Shown piece by piece: positions 40,601-49,435 of a stretch of DNA of 64,000 nucleotides (within the stretch, counting starts at the first letter, position 1; every line of letters begins with the position of its first letter). A model generated the notes under the pieces. It was not told where the DNA came from. It did not search any database and worked only from the letters and a program-made list of their open reading frames with translations. Origin of the DNA: Paenibacillus xylanivorans (GTDB lineage: Bacteria > Bacillota > Bacilli > Paenibacillales > Paenibacillaceae); the NCBI RefSeq assembly GCF_001280595.1, contig NZ_LITU01000075.1, forward strand, positions 16,219 to 80,218. The letters are read 5' to 3'. The position numbers were made by a program, and so were the translations under genes.

Positions 40601-41603
40601 AACTTGGATCATTGGCAGCGTTACCCAGCGAGAGATTGATCACGTCCATACCATCAGAAACGGAACGATCAATTCCCCCCAGTACCCAAGAGGTTTGTCC
40701 ACTACCATACGGTCCAAGAACACGATAGGCATAGATATCCGCTTCGGGCGCAACTCCGACAATGCCGTAGTCCCCTGCTTCACGAGCAGCAATTGTACCT
40801 GCTACGTGAGTACCATGGGAAGTGTAATAGGCGCTTCCGGTTTCATTGAATTCCGGTTGACCTGAAAGCTTCCACTCTTCATGTGTTGTTTCGTAAGGAT
40901 CATTGTCATTTCCAACGAAATCCCATCCACCTTTGTAGGCGTCTTGCAAATTAGGATGTTCATAATCAATTCCTGTATCAATAACACCTACTTTGATACC
41001 TTTTCCTTTGTATCCCAGATTCCATACTTCAGGGGCGCCAATAAATGGTGCGGTATCTTTCATATAAGGATTTACTTCATCCGTTTCCGGGGCTACGGTA
41101 ATTTCAAGGTCAGGGTATACACTGACAACACCCGGTAAGCGAAGCAACTGTCCCAACTGGTTGCCCTTAAGTTCGATGGCTACACCATTCAGGGCGTATG
41201 CGTAATTTTCCAATACTTCGTGTTTGATTTTATTTTGAGTGAGGCTATGTACAAATGACTGTTGTTGTTGCTCGACTTGAGTCACAGCCTTTGTTTCCAT
41301 AGAGGAGGTAAAGGATTTACCAGAGAGGGTAGATTCGCCTTGCGCAACAGCAACTGGCTTATTGGAGAGCTCAACAATTACTCTTGTTTTCTCTCCCCCA
41401 AGACCGTCCAAGCTCTTGTCCAAAAATGGATCTGCTGCAAGCTTTTCTTCCCGCTGAGCAAGAATCTCTCTCCATTGTGTGGCTTCGGCCTTGCTTAGCG
41501 AGTTCTCAAGCTGAACACCTACAGGAGCGGCTCCGGCCGCTGGCATGATAATAGAAAAAGTCATAAGAATACTTAACAATATGGATATCATTCGTTTATT
41601 CAA
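37614..41603 (-). CDS. Large secreted S8 subtilisin-like protease
   Basis: 1329-residue cell-surface or secreted protease. From the TTG start: signal peptide 1-25 (helix ILLSILMTFSIIMPAAGA), inhibitor I9 propeptide about 72-170, S8 catalytic domain with Asp209 (VGVIDTGIDYEHP), His263 (SHGTHVAGT), oxyanion Asn357 (ASGNNGPN) and Ser700 (SGTSMATPHVAGL), all intact. A Pro/Glu/Ser/Thr-rich stretch of about 110 residues (398-508) and a PA domain (about 535-635) are inserted before the Ser segment. Fn3-like and FlgD-like domains follow, then two similar C-terminal modules with MNLWWG. The TTG lies 9 nt after GAAGGAGG. No sortase motif seen. Likely degrades external protein for nutrition. Confidence 0.93.
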   Translation of the reverse strand: MNKRMISILLSILMTFSIIMPAAGAAPVGVQLENSLSKAEATQWREILAQREEKLAADPFLDKSLDGLGGEKTRVIVELSNKPVAVAQGESTLSGKSFTSSMETKAVTQVEQQQQSFVHSLTQNKIKHEVLENYAYALNGVAIELKGNQLGQLLRLPGVVSVYPDLEITVAPETDEVNPYMKDTAPFIGAPEVWNLGYKGKGIKVGVIDTGIDYEHPNLQDAYKGGWDFVGNDNDPYETTHEEWKLSGQPEFNETGSAYYTSHGTHVAGTIAAREAGDYGIVGVAPEADIYAYRVLGPYGSGQTSWVLGGIDRSVSDGMDVINLSLGNAANDPSYITSVALNNAMLAGVTAVVASGNNGPNRYTLGSPGASAMAITVGNSTGPSQTITANTHFWVGEEGEGTLPEEQPVPEVEPTPELGTAPGTDTPEVPAQSEPSTTPEDATGEAALAESAQGGVSSETPADASPTVENSESEDTTQPASPSAPVETSPEVAPVKEEPAVALTETEQNPLAVTESVYRLDVMGWSLSADPESILTNQYELIFAGLGKPTDFEGKDFTGKVAFVQRGELAFVEKVANAKAAGAVAIIVYNNIPGPIGVSLGDNFELIPTLSMSKEDGESIKAELDAGQSVEVSFSDFVKGQTAGDEMNASSSRGPAKVTLDIKPDIVAPGTSILSTVPAYGKDEPGADYSQAYDRKSGTSMATPHVAGLVALLIEKHSDWTPFDIKVALMNNGKVLDTSKYDVFDQGAGRIQAVKTIDPAALVKVLDVTKYTENGAVVEKPNVTGSVNFGNFLSTDEKTVTKSIKVESLNGSGGNYSVSVNPTRTIPGVSVAVDKSSFALNGEEELQVTITVPKGVTAITEAQGYLQLSDGTNTFTVPYVAHFNVTLAGVKYIETVKGTEKNPFHYPLKSDGTLDTLNVAMEFYNPMNFALIEIFDGLNPDGGYYGDGYIGSIFGNYYNFAANTRYNLTWDGQYADYTTDEVTTIPDGLYTVDITTIGVDGKTYIEDTSPFLVKKAAPVVTAPEKLEFKQDESAVINGSVDDLYFRVAPALKESWNIEFDPAAALKATYVLKKEDGSIYKEGIFEVQPDGSFSFPLEGIQAGEYAVELTVKDQQGLSGKATTALSLKSTETEPETPAVKAPGTPVLSHNNGGVNGLLEGSYTVSMNLWWGENATSYKLYEDGVLIDTQKLTYNAPLAQFAQTKITGKTNGTYTYVAELTNDKGTTRSQTLTVRVTNASPGKAVLSQDNWDGDGKYKVTMNLWWGTNATEYRLYENDKLIDTQALNAVTPNAQSAVTSLSGRTSGTYTYRAELLNASGVTSTDKITVKVK

Positions 41604-41875
41604 GGCTATGCCCCTCCTTCTCAATATGAAAGTACCTCACCAATCGCTTGGGTCCTGCTATGACAAGTACTGCAATACCTGTGACAACTCACCACCCTAT
41701 CTGCAAGAAGATTGACCCTTGGTAAATTATTCTACTAAAATAACACATTCCCCTTCTAAATAATTACAATTATGATATAAAAATTACTTATATGGTTCTT
41801 GAGTAAGAGAAACGTGTGAAATTGTATTTATTTGTCGATTGAATATTTCAATTTTTAATTACTGCATAGGAAAAA

Positions 41876-41914
41876 AGGCCAAGAGCCTCTTCATCTGAAA
41901 GAGATTCCCAGCCT
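41876..41914 (-). terminator. Terminator after the methyltransferase gene
   Basis: AGGCTGGGA/TCTTGGCCT stem with G-U pairs plus inner CTCTTTC/GAAGAG, followed by TTTTTT on the minus strand. The rest of the 383-base gap 41604-41986 is A+T-rich; I see no convincing promoter for the subtilase there. Confidence 0.7.
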
Positions 41915-41986
41915 ATGTGTGATCGATGAATTTTATAGAAAAAATATGATGTCAATTCACTTAACAAAGAAATTCCATTTGATTAT

Positions 41987-42796
41987 TTAATTTTCTGGCT
42001 TCACGGCTTCAATTCGAAGACGCTTGTAATCGGCATAGATTGCATCTTCTTTCCAGAGCTTCGGCACAACGATTTGGCTAGTCTCACGACAGATTTCTTG
42101 AATTCGCTCCCGATTCAAACCCTCAAAATAGTCCCCACCAAAATGGGCTAACCAGCCCTCTATACCCTGTTCACCATCCGCCAGTCTGGTAGGACGGTCA
42201 TAGTGGTAGGCCTGTCGCACCAAAAATCCGCATTGTTCCAAAATGTTGCTGTATTGCCCGATCGTCGGGAAATACCAAGGGTTGCGCTCTGATCCACGAA
42301 TGCCAGTGTGTTGTTCAAACACTTCCTCTAAGGCATCTACAATGATCTGCACATTTCCTTTGCCACCAAACTCCGCCACAAAACGTCCACCAGGCTTCAA
42401 AGACTTCCATATGCTATCCACTACAAGTCGTGGACTTCGCATCCAATGCAGAGCTGCATTGGAAAAGACGGCATCATAGAGCTTGCTCGTCTCAAACTGA
42501 TGTCCATCACCCTCCACGAACTCGATATCGGGAAACTTCTCCCTCGCACGACGAATCATATCCGGTGATGCATCCATGCCAACCACCTCAGCCTGCGCTA
42601 CAGAAATTTCGTACGTCAAATCCCCCGTCCCGCATCCCAAGTCAAGGATATACTCCCCTTCCTGAGGTTGAAGCCATGAGATTAAACTTTTACCGTAACC
42701 TGATACAAAAGCCAATTTATTGTCATATTCATCTGCTTGCCATTGATTCATTGATTGCATGGATCCCACCGTCGCTTTCATGATTGATATCTTCAT
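41987..42796 (-). CDS. Class I SAM-dependent methyltransferase, trans-aconitate methyltransferase-like
   Basis: Up to 269 residues. Motif I ILDLGCGTGDLTYEI at about 50-64, motif II VVGMDASPDMIRRAREKFPDIEFVEGD-type region (acidic Asp in GMDASPDMI), and the VFSNAALHWM segment typical of Tam/UbiE-like enzymes. The start is uncertain: ATGs at 42796, 42781, 42760 and 42751 are in frame and only weak purine boxes precede them (GAAG before 42781, GGTGGGA before 42760). It is monocistronic with a terminator. Substrate unknown. Confidence 0.85.
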   Translation of the reverse strand: MKISIMKATVGSMQSMNQWQADEYDNKLAFVSGYGKSLISWLQPQEGEYILDLGCGTGDLTYEISVAQAEVVGMDASPDMIRRAREKFPDIEFVEGDGHQFETSKLYDAVFSNAALHWMRSPRLVVDSIWKSLKPGGRFVAEFGGKGNVQIIVDALEEVFEQHTGIRGSERNPWYFPTIGQYSNILEQCGFLVRQAYHYDRPTRLADGEQGIEGWLAHFGGDYFEGLNRERIQEICRETSQIVVPKLWKEDAIYADYKRLRIEAVKPEN

Positions 42797-42963
42797 TGTG
42801 TCACAAGACGGCTTATTATTTAAATATATAAATTCTATACTATTAATAGGTTATACCTATAAGTCTTTTTAACACAAAGACTCCCAAATTTAATTGAAAG
42901 CCTTTTTTAAAATACCTTTAGAAGGTTCTCTTCTGTATAAGGGGTTTAAAGAATACTGTAAAA

Positions 42964-44508
42964 TTAGACTGATAAATACTGCCAAAGAGCTCTATGGATT
43001 GCTAATCTTTTTTCAAGGATAACTTCATCATCTCCTCGGAATGCCCATCTATTCTTACCATCCTTAGAAACATTTCCTATAATCCCTATTCTAAACAAAT
43101 GTATAACTATGTTACTTAATCGATGATTATCAAGTAATATCTTAATAGAATCATATGTTATAGAGAGTTCTTCGCTTCTCACTTGAAAATCTTTATAGAT
43201 AAAATAAGGTTTGTAACCATATAACAATCTTCTAATACCATCGATTTCTTCTTGATTATAGGTTGCACGAAGTTCTTCCGCCATTTCTGTCCAACTGTCA
43301 ATTGAATACTGCTTCCTTATTCCATCAAAAACTTTGTGACTAAATTTAGTCTCACTTGGAAACTGATTCTGAGCTAAAGTCAACAATCGAATTATGTCCC
43401 TTGGTCTATACCACGTTCGATGTAATATGTAATCAGTTACACGTGTAGATTGGACTTTATCAGGAAACCATTTATTCCAGACTTCTATAGGAGTCCTAGT
43501 TTTCTCATTGTAAACAGATTCAGAAGAAATAATTCTTTGCACCAATATTTTTAAAATAGGGTGTTTAAGAATGTCACCTCCTGATTGATGCCATATTACA
43601 GGGACCCCAAAGCTGCTTACAGGCTTGTTAATTTCTTTGCCTGAAGATGAGATAGCTGAAAGAACTTCAGATCGAACAGCGCAGATAATTTTAATATTTT
43701 TAGAAGATTCTTTACACAATGTATTAAACTGTTCTACAGCAATAATCAAATCGCGAATTAGTTTAATATCTCTTTCATAAATGTTTTTTGTAAGATGGGA
43801 CAGTTCTAACTCATCAATAAAAATGAGCATACTAGCAATATCAGAACTCAATTTATTGAATAAGTTATCCGCTTGCCTTACGATAGAATTAAATTTCACT
43901 TTCGTTTTATCATTATCATCATATTCAAACTCTAATCCTAATTTACCACTTATATCAGTCAATCCTGCCCCAAGTTCTATACTTCCATTTTTAATTTTTG
44001 GTAACTTACTCGCGATACCCGAATCCTCATTTCCTAACTTTGGTGCCAGTACACAAGTCTTATACTTGTTCCATTCTCTGTTCTCTACGAACATAGGAAT
44101 TTCTCTATCAATAATTTGTTGAACAATATGTCTATGGATATACCATCGCCAGATATTTTCATAATCAATATCATCAGGTATATCTTCTGTATCAATTACA
44201 GTTGCCCCAGCAAAATTAGTTAAATCTTTTCTATCATCTTCAGAAAATTGTGTTTTGAAAAGGATAAAGGATGTTGCAGCGCCGACCGCTTTCTCAGCAG
44301 ATATAGAAATGTAGCGTAATAAAGCCGTTTTCCCAGTTCCTTTCAATCCAGTAATATAATATTTTCTCCCAGTCAAAAAATGTTCAATAATTACATTTTC
44401 AGGTATTAAAAACGATTTCACAAATCTATCTTTTTCTTCTGGAGAATTCGATAAAAGCTCATATTTTGCATCAATATCACCAAGATATAAATCAGATAAT
44501 TTTAGCAT
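42964..44508 (-). CDS. Lone P-loop ATPase (Sll1717-like)
   Basis: 514-residue soluble protein. The opening LYLGDIDAKYE, then ITGLKGTGKTALLRY (Walker A, about 52-66), MLIFIDELELSHL (Walker B, about 235-247) and an arginine-containing ICAVRSEVLSAI segment give an AAA/STAND-like ATPase core. The C-terminal part has a helical winged-helix look (YKDFQVRSEELSITYDSIKILL region). It resembles what is called the Sll1717-type P-loop ATPase family; function unknown, defence is possible. The ATG at 44508 follows AGGGG by 12 nt. The gene is much richer in A+T than its neighbours and lies next to tRNA-Arg, suggesting transfer. Confidence 0.8.
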   Translation of the reverse strand: MLKLSDLYLGDIDAKYELLSNSPEEKDRFVKSFLIPENVIIEHFLTGRKYYITGLKGTGKTALLRYISISAEKAVGAATSFILFKTQFSEDDRKDLTNFAGATVIDTEDIPDDIDYENIWRWYIHRHIVQQIIDREIPMFVENREWNKYKTCVLAPKLGNEDSGIASKLPKIKNGSIELGAGLTDISGKLGLEFEYDDNDKTKVKFNSIVRQADNLFNKLSSDIASMLIFIDELELSHLTKNIYERDIKLIRDLIIAVEQFNTLCKESSKNIKIICAVRSEVLSAISSSGKEINKPVSSFGVPVIWHQSGGDILKHPILKILVQRIISSESVYNEKTRTPIEVWNKWFPDKVQSTRVTDYILHRTWYRPRDIIRLLTLAQNQFPSETKFSHKVFDGIRKQYSIDSWTEMAEELRATYNQEEIDGIRRLLYGYKPYFIYKDFQVRSEELSITYDSIKILLDNHRLSNIVIHLFRIGIIGNVSKDGKNRWAFRGDDEVILEKRLAIHRALWQYLSV

Positions 44509-44736
44509 TGCAACTATCAACCCCTAATATAATAAAAATATTTTCAGAAAAAATGTTTTTTTCACGTTGTAAAACGAATTTATCTAGATAATAATTATAT
44601 AAACCTCAAAATTGTAGCATAGAATGTATGATCTGCAAATAGCACTTTTCTATGATGTCGATCTAGACTGCTACATTTTCCTACCGAAGCTTATCCTCCG
44701 ACGAACCATTGGGGTTCTCATCCCCTGTACGCAAAA

Positions 44737-44756
44737 AAGCCTCCCGAAGGAAGCTT
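44737..44756 (-). terminator. Terminator of tRNA-Arg (right copy)
   Basis: AAGCTTCC/GGAGGCTT stem with a TTCG-type loop and T6 on the minus strand. Confidence 0.9.
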
Positions 44757-44763
44757 TTTCTTA

Positions 44764-44837
<74 letters not shown>

Positions 44838-45119
44838 AAATATGTATAAAAAATACGGCGCGATTTCTATTATACTCTGATTTCTATATTTTTCAATAGT
44901 TTTATAAAAAAAATTAATAATTGCATCTTTCCACATGACTTGAACGTAATATTCTCATACTCAACACTTGTACAGAATATGAATGCTTTAAGCAGGCAAT
45001 ATTGAGGATATTAAGCTCAGATGCATATAGAAAATGGGCAAACATATTCATGATGAGTATTGCTGGGTAATCTTTTGCATACATACATTTCACTGAATTA
45101 GATAAAGGAGAGAAACGCT

Positions 45120-45413
45120 ATGAGACAACTTTTATCAGCATTATCCTATTTTAGTATTTTCTTCGCCCCGTTCCTGTTTCCCATCATTATTTGGATTGTT
45201 GCCAAGGACAACTATATTGAGGGACATGCTAAACGGGCTTTATTCTCGCATATATTCCCGTTTCTTGCGGCAATCCCGCTGCTTTATTTCTTTGTTACCG
45301 CCCACAGTCTGGGTTCCGCTGTCGGATTTGTAATTCTGTTCTTTGTCATTTATGCATTAAGCTTTGTATACAATATTGTCAAAGGGATTCAAGTGCTGCG
45401 TGAATATGCCTGA
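45120..45413 (+). CDS. Small DUF4870-like membrane protein
   Basis: 97 residues with three predicted membrane helices. The pattern of an N-terminal hydrophobic segment ending WIVAKDN, then a short polar loop with GHAKRALFSHIFPF, then two helices, fits the DUF4870 family (small Tic20-like membrane proteins). AAAGGAGAG lies 8 nt before the ATG. It faces the minus-strand 42-residue gene, and a shared hairpin lies between them. Function unknown. Confidence 0.75.
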   Translation: MRQLLSALSYFSIFFAPFLFPIIIWIVAKDNYIEGHAKRALFSHIFPFLAAIPLLYFFVTAHSLGSAVGFVILFFVIYALSFVYNIVKGIQVLREYA

Positions 45414-45450
45414 ACACAAGCTTCACAATCAAGTTAAATTAAACATTCAA

Positions 45451-45480
45451 AAACCCGCCTTTCAAAAGAAGGGCGGGTTT
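45451..45480. terminator. Bidirectional terminator
   Basis: AAACCCGCC/GGCGGGTTT stem between two convergent small genes; the longer T-run (TTTTTG) is on the minus strand, a shorter TTT on the plus strand. Confidence 0.8.
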
Positions 45481-45491
45481 CTGCATTCCGG

Positions 45492-45620
45492 TTACTTGTT
45501 TCCCTGACGCCACGGATTTCTCTGGGCAGGACGCTTGCTGTTAATGGCGAGCACTTCCTCGGCAAACTCGGTATGATGCGCATAAAGGTTCCCTTTGTTT
45601 TTCTTGAACTTGGAAGCCAT
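45492..45620 (-). CDS. 42-residue basic small protein
   Basis: Short gene encoding a lysine/arginine-rich peptide that begins MASKFKKNKGNLYAHHTEF and ends NPWRQGNK. The ATG at 45620 follows a consensus GGGGAGGTGA by 6 nt, and a good terminator follows the stop at 45492. These signals make it a likely real gene. Size and basic character recall minor spore or nucleic-acid-associated proteins, but I do not recognise the family. Confidence 0.6.
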   Translation of the reverse strand: MASKFKKNKGNLYAHHTEFAEEVLAINSKRPAQRNPWRQGNK

Positions 45621-45711
45621 TGCTATCACCTCCCCGGAACTTGCATTTAGTATGGCTCCGGGTAATTCCGCTTATCCTTTGCGGCTATCGGCATTTGTTG
45701 GAACACCTACC

Positions 45712-46068
45712 TTAACCTTGCCCCACCAAATAGCGCTGAAGCGTCGGCCCCAGTAATCCGAAAGCAAGTAGCTCACTCTGAAAGCGGGCTTTGTCTTCCC
45801 CTGCTGCAATGCCTTCACTGTTCTCAAACGCCGTTTCCGTCGCATCTTCAAACGCTGTGTGCATATTGTTATTGTACCAATCCAGGACTGCATCCGAGTG
45901 ATTGCGTACAATTCGAACGACTTCAAGCGAATTCCCCGGCTGGGTAGCCGCAACGTATACAAGCAAAGAAGGATCACCCGTATTTCCAGGCTGTACCTCA
46001 ACTTCTGCACAAGACAATCCATCCACTTCGGTTAATCTGCGTATTTTGGCATCCTGAATGGCATACAT
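45712..46068 (-). CDS. Hypothetical protein, 118 residues
   Basis: Small soluble acidic protein with no recognised motif. Visible features are a beta-like start (YAIQDAKIRRL) and a helical C-terminal half with a conserved-looking FGLLGPTLQRYL. AAAGGAG lies 11 nt before the ATG. It follows the 101-residue gene by 25 bases and probably shares its transcript. Function not inferred. Confidence 0.6.
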   Translation of the reverse strand: MYAIQDAKIRRLTEVDGLSCAEVEVQPGNTGDPSLLVYVAATQPGNSLEVVRIVRNHSDAVLDWYNNNMHTAFEDATETAFENSEGIAAGEDKARFQSELLAFGLLGPTLQRYLVGQG

Positions 46069-46093
46069 TTGTTATCGCGCTCCTTTGTCCATT

Positions 46094-46393
46094 TCATGTA
46101 CTTTGTTCGATCTGGTATCGGGTCTCCGGTGTTCCCAAGCGATAAATCTCCCGATACACCTGCTGTAATACAGCTTCATATGCACGGTTTACAGACTCCT
46201 CCGGCGTATCCGGCCAAGGGAATACCATTCCTGGAAAGGCTTCCTCCTCTTTTTCCTGCATTAGATTAAGCAGTCCCAGTAATTGTTCCGCCTCTTGAGG
46301 CGTCGCTTGGATAACCCATTCATACGACGTTGCGTACGGGTCCGGAATAACGGAGCGCCCCATGACAGATACATAATAGGTCATACTGTCCAT
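46094..46393 (-). CDS. Hypothetical protein, 99 residues
   Basis: Small soluble protein starting MDSMTYYVSVMGRSV, followed by a helix rich in Glu and Leu (EAEQLLGLLNLMQEKEEE) and a Pro/Trp segment FPWPDTPEE. AAGGAGAG stands 9 nt before the ATG at 46393; an in-frame TTG two codons earlier is too close to the ribosome binding site. Divergent from asnB across 195 bases. Family not recognised. Confidence 0.6.
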   Translation of the reverse strand: MDSMTYYVSVMGRSVIPDPYATSYEWVIQATPQEAEQLLGLLNLMQEKEEEAFPGMVFPWPDTPEESVNRAYEAVLQQVYREIYRLGTPETRYQIEQST

Positions 46394-46588
46394 TTGCAAG
46401 TTCTCTCCTTCACAGGCATGTTGAGGCCGTTGTCCCTAGATATAGTTTCCGAAGAGGACAGACATTTTATGCCTGCTTTCGGCATATATTTGTTACGACT
46501 TCTGACGAAAAAGACAACATTTGCTGGCTGTTAGCGACTCAAGCAGCCATACGGATGAATGACTCGACTAAGAAAGGATGAACAAACC

Positions 46589-48433
46589 ATGTGCGGTATA
46601 ACCGGCTTCATTCAGTGGAATCGGGACTTGACCCAGGAATCAGAGCTGCTGGTCCGGATGACGGACAGCTTGTCGAACCGGGGGCCCGACGCTTCAGGTA
46701 CATGGATCTCCAATCCTTGTGCGTTCGGACATCGGCGTCTCAGCGTTATGGACCCGGAAAACGGGGCACAGCCCATGCATGCGTTACAGGGAGACACCTC
46801 CTATACCGTCGTGTATAACGGAGAACTATACAACGCCCCCGAGTTGAAAAAGGAATTGCTCCAGCGGGGACACCATTTCCGCACACAATGTGATACGGAA
46901 GTGCTGCTCGCCTCTTATATTGAGTGGGGACCGGCCTGTGTTGACCGGTTTAACGGGATTTTTGCTTTTGCCATATGGGACGGTGGACGCGAACAGGTTT
47001 TTATCGCACGTGATCGCCTGGGCGTCAAACCCCTGTTCTACAGTAATGCAAAAAATATCCTCGTATTCGGCTCAGAACCCAAAGCACTGCTCATCCACCC
47101 GGATGTTGAAGCTGTTGTTGGCCCTGAAGGATTGGCAGAGGTATTCATTGTGGGGCCTGCCCGGACACCTGGACACGGCGTATATTCCTCCCTTAACGAG
47201 CTCAAACCTGCACATGCGCTTATCTACAACCGAAACGGTATTAAAACCTATGCTTACTGGAAGCTGGAAAGTCAGCACCACGAACATAATCTGGAAGAAA
47301 CAGCTGCCGAGGTACGCAGTCTGTTGCAAGATACATTAGAACGACAGCTTGCCTCGGACGTTCCTGTCTGCTCCCTGTTGTCAGGGGGACTGGATTCAAG
47401 TGCTCTATCTGCGTTAGCGGTGGATTATTACAACCGTACCGGTCAGGGTCAAGTCAGCACGTATTCGGTCGACTACGTGGATAATGCAAAGCATTTTCAG
47501 GCCCATTCCTTCCAGCCTGGTGCAGATGGACCCTGGATTAAGCGAATGGTGGATGAACTAAAGACGGATCATCACTGGATTGAGATTGAAAATGGCGAAC
47601 TGGTGCACGCCCTGACTCAGGCCATGCTTGTACGGGATTTGCCCGGCATGGCAGATGTAGATTCCTCCCTCTATCTTTTCTGTAAAGAAATCAAAAAAGG
47701 GGCCACGGTTGCCATTTCAGGCGAAGCGGCGGATGAAGTATTTGGCGGTTATCCCTGGTTCCATCGGGAAGAGATGCTGAACTCCGGTACATTCCCATGG
47801 TCCGTAGCTCCTGACATGCGAGCAGGATTGTTATCCCCGGACATTCGGGAATGGATCAAGCCGCTGGAATATCTCGCGGATCGCTATTCGGATGCAGTGG
47901 CTGAAGTGCCTTTACTCGATGGGGAAACTGGTAAGGCAGCCCAAATGCGAGTCATGTCCTATCTGAACATCACCCGGTTCATGCCTACACTTCTGGATCG
48001 AAAAGATCGGATGAGTATGGGGGCCGGGCTTGAAGTTCGGGTGCCTTACTGTGATCATCGTTTAATTCAATATGCGTTTAACGTCCCTTGGGAAATGAAG
48101 ATGACAGGCGGACGGGAAAAAGGAATTCTGCGTAAAGCGCTGGAAGGTGTATTGCCTGACGATGTGTTGTACCGCAAAAAGAGCCCGTATCCGAAAACAC
48201 ATAACCCGCAGTACCTGGCTGCCGTTAAACAGCAGGTTCTTGATATTTTGGATGACGCAAGCTCGCCGATCTTGCCATTAATCGATAAAGCTCAAATTCG
48301 CAAATTGGCCTCCTCATCGGATGCTTCATCGAACCTGCCTTGGTTTGGACAGTTAATGTCGGGTCCACAGCTGTTTGCTTATCTGACACAGATCAACTCG
48401 TGGCTCCGTACGTATAAAGTTGCCATTCGGTAA
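46589..48433 (+). CDS. asnB: Asparagine synthase (glutamine-hydrolysing)
   Basis: 614-residue AsnB-type enzyme making asparagine from aspartate, glutamine and ATP. The N-terminal class II glutaminase domain begins MCGITGF, with catalytic Cys2; the synthetase domain has the pyrophosphate loop SLLSGGLDSSALSAL and the later SGEAADEVFGGYPW and RKDRMSMGAGLEVRVP motifs. Length matches B. subtilis AsnO. AAAGGATG precedes the ATG at 46589. It stands alone; a strong bidirectional hairpin separates it from the convergent radical SAM operon. A role in amidating another metabolite cannot be excluded. Confidence 0.94.
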   Translation: MCGITGFIQWNRDLTQESELLVRMTDSLSNRGPDASGTWISNPCAFGHRRLSVMDPENGAQPMHALQGDTSYTVVYNGELYNAPELKKELLQRGHHFRTQCDTEVLLASYIEWGPACVDRFNGIFAFAIWDGGREQVFIARDRLGVKPLFYSNAKNILVFGSEPKALLIHPDVEAVVGPEGLAEVFIVGPARTPGHGVYSSLNELKPAHALIYNRNGIKTYAYWKLESQHHEHNLEETAAEVRSLLQDTLERQLASDVPVCSLLSGGLDSSALSALAVDYYNRTGQGQVSTYSVDYVDNAKHFQAHSFQPGADGPWIKRMVDELKTDHHWIEIENGELVHALTQAMLVRDLPGMADVDSSLYLFCKEIKKGATVAISGEAADEVFGGYPWFHREEMLNSGTFPWSVAPDMRAGLLSPDIREWIKPLEYLADRYSDAVAEVPLLDGETGKAAQMRVMSYLNITRFMPTLLDRKDRMSMGAGLEVRVPYCDHRLIQYAFNVPWEMKMTGGREKGILRKALEGVLPDDVLYRKKSPYPKTHNPQYLAAVKQQVLDILDDASSPILPLIDKAQIRKLASSSDASSNLPWFGQLMSGPQLFAYLTQINSWLRTYKVAIR

Positions 48434-48468
48434 GCTATACAGGGATCAACTTTATAGGTAAATATTAA

Positions 48469-48517
48469 AAATGGGTGTCTGGTGAACAGCATAGCTGTTC
48501 TTACCAAGCACCCATTT
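48469..48517. terminator. Bidirectional terminator between asnB and the STM4011-like operon
   Basis: Long hairpin AAATGGGTG...CACCCATTT with inner TGGT/ACCA and GAACAG/CTGTTC stems, between two convergent genes. T-runs are short on both sides. Confidence 0.75.
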
Positions 48518-48571
48518 AATATATAAAACCAAATAATATTCACTTTAAAACTTTGGTTGGAGGCCTTCTGC

Positions 48572-49435
48572 CTATCCATGGATTGCAGCCGGATTCCGTT
48601 CAAGCAATCCGCTGCCAAAGATATCTCTGAAGGGAGAATCCTCCATATGAATGTAACCGATGTAACAACCACACTTCTTCATGCTGCACGGTCGATCTGC
48701 GGCTAAAGTTTCCAAACCATCGCGGTATAAATGCCCTATGATCCGCCGATCTTTGTAACACCTTTTTACATGCCCTGACCCTTGCACATAAAACACCTCC
48801 GAACCAGCGGAACAGCGTTTACCCAAACTTTCGTAATCCCGCAGGTTCCCTTCAAACAGCGGATCAACGGATTGTAAAAAGTCGACCTCATCTACAGTGT
48901 AATACTTCGGTCGATCTTTAAAGGCATTGATCCACATATACACATCTTCGGGTAAAGCCTGCCTCATCGATTCAATAGCCGGGAATGCACTACGCAATCC
49001 AACCGTCCCCACACTAAAAGCAAGTCCTATCTCACGTAAAGTCAGACATTGTTTGACAAAGGAAGACTCCTTCGTCTCACGCGGATGATATGTCGCCCAG
49101 AACGCCGCTTTATCACGGTTCAATTCACGGGCCCAGTCCAGTTTGACGGACAGGTTGGTTTGAACTGCAATTTTGTCCACATGTGGCATATGGGACAGCT
49201 CTATCATGGCTTCGCGGTACCAGCGACGTACCAGAGCTTCTCCATACGGGTTAAAGAAAATTGAAAATTGATGTCCGGCGCTCTCCTGTTCCCTCACCCA
49301 ATTTACAAATTGACGCAGTTGTTGTTCATCCACTTCCAGCGTCTCCTTGGAATCTACCGTTTTGCTAAACGGGCAGTATGGACAGTCGTAATTACAGGAC
49401 GACAGCTTTCCCCGATAATACAAGGTTGCTCTCAT
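48572..49435 (-). CDS. STM4011-like radical SAM protein
   Basis: 287-residue radical SAM enzyme. The SAM cluster motif CxxxCxxC is Cys14, Cys18, Cys21 (CNYDCPYC). Five further cysteines near the end (Cys208, Cys226, Cys250, Cys255, Cys257; RCYKDRRIIGHLY, CSMKKCGCYIGY) look like an auxiliary Fe-S site of SPASM/twitch type. Such enzymes often modify peptides or proteins. Its ATG overlaps the stop of the STM4012-like gene as ATGA, and no good ribosome binding site is seen, so translation is coupled. Last gene of the operon. Substrate unknown. Confidence 0.85.
   Translation of the reverse strand: MRATLYYRGKLSSCNYDCPYCPFSKTVDSKETLEVDEQQLRQFVNWVREQESAGHQFSIFFNPYGEALVRRWYREAMIELSHMPHVDKIAVQTNLSVKLDWARELNRDKAAFWATYHPRETKESSFVKQCLTLREIGLAFSVGTVGLRSAFPAIESMRQALPEDVYMWINAFKDRPKYYTVDEVDFLQSVDPLFEGNLRDYESLGKRCSAGSEVFYVQGSGHVKRCYKDRRIIGHLYRDGLETLAADRPCSMKKCGCYIGYIHMEDSPFRDIFGSGLLERNPAAIHG

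Noticed and set aside
37614-41603. Frameshift or pseudogene status of the giant subtilase
   Set aside because: The frame is continuous and all catalytic residues, signal peptide and domains are present.
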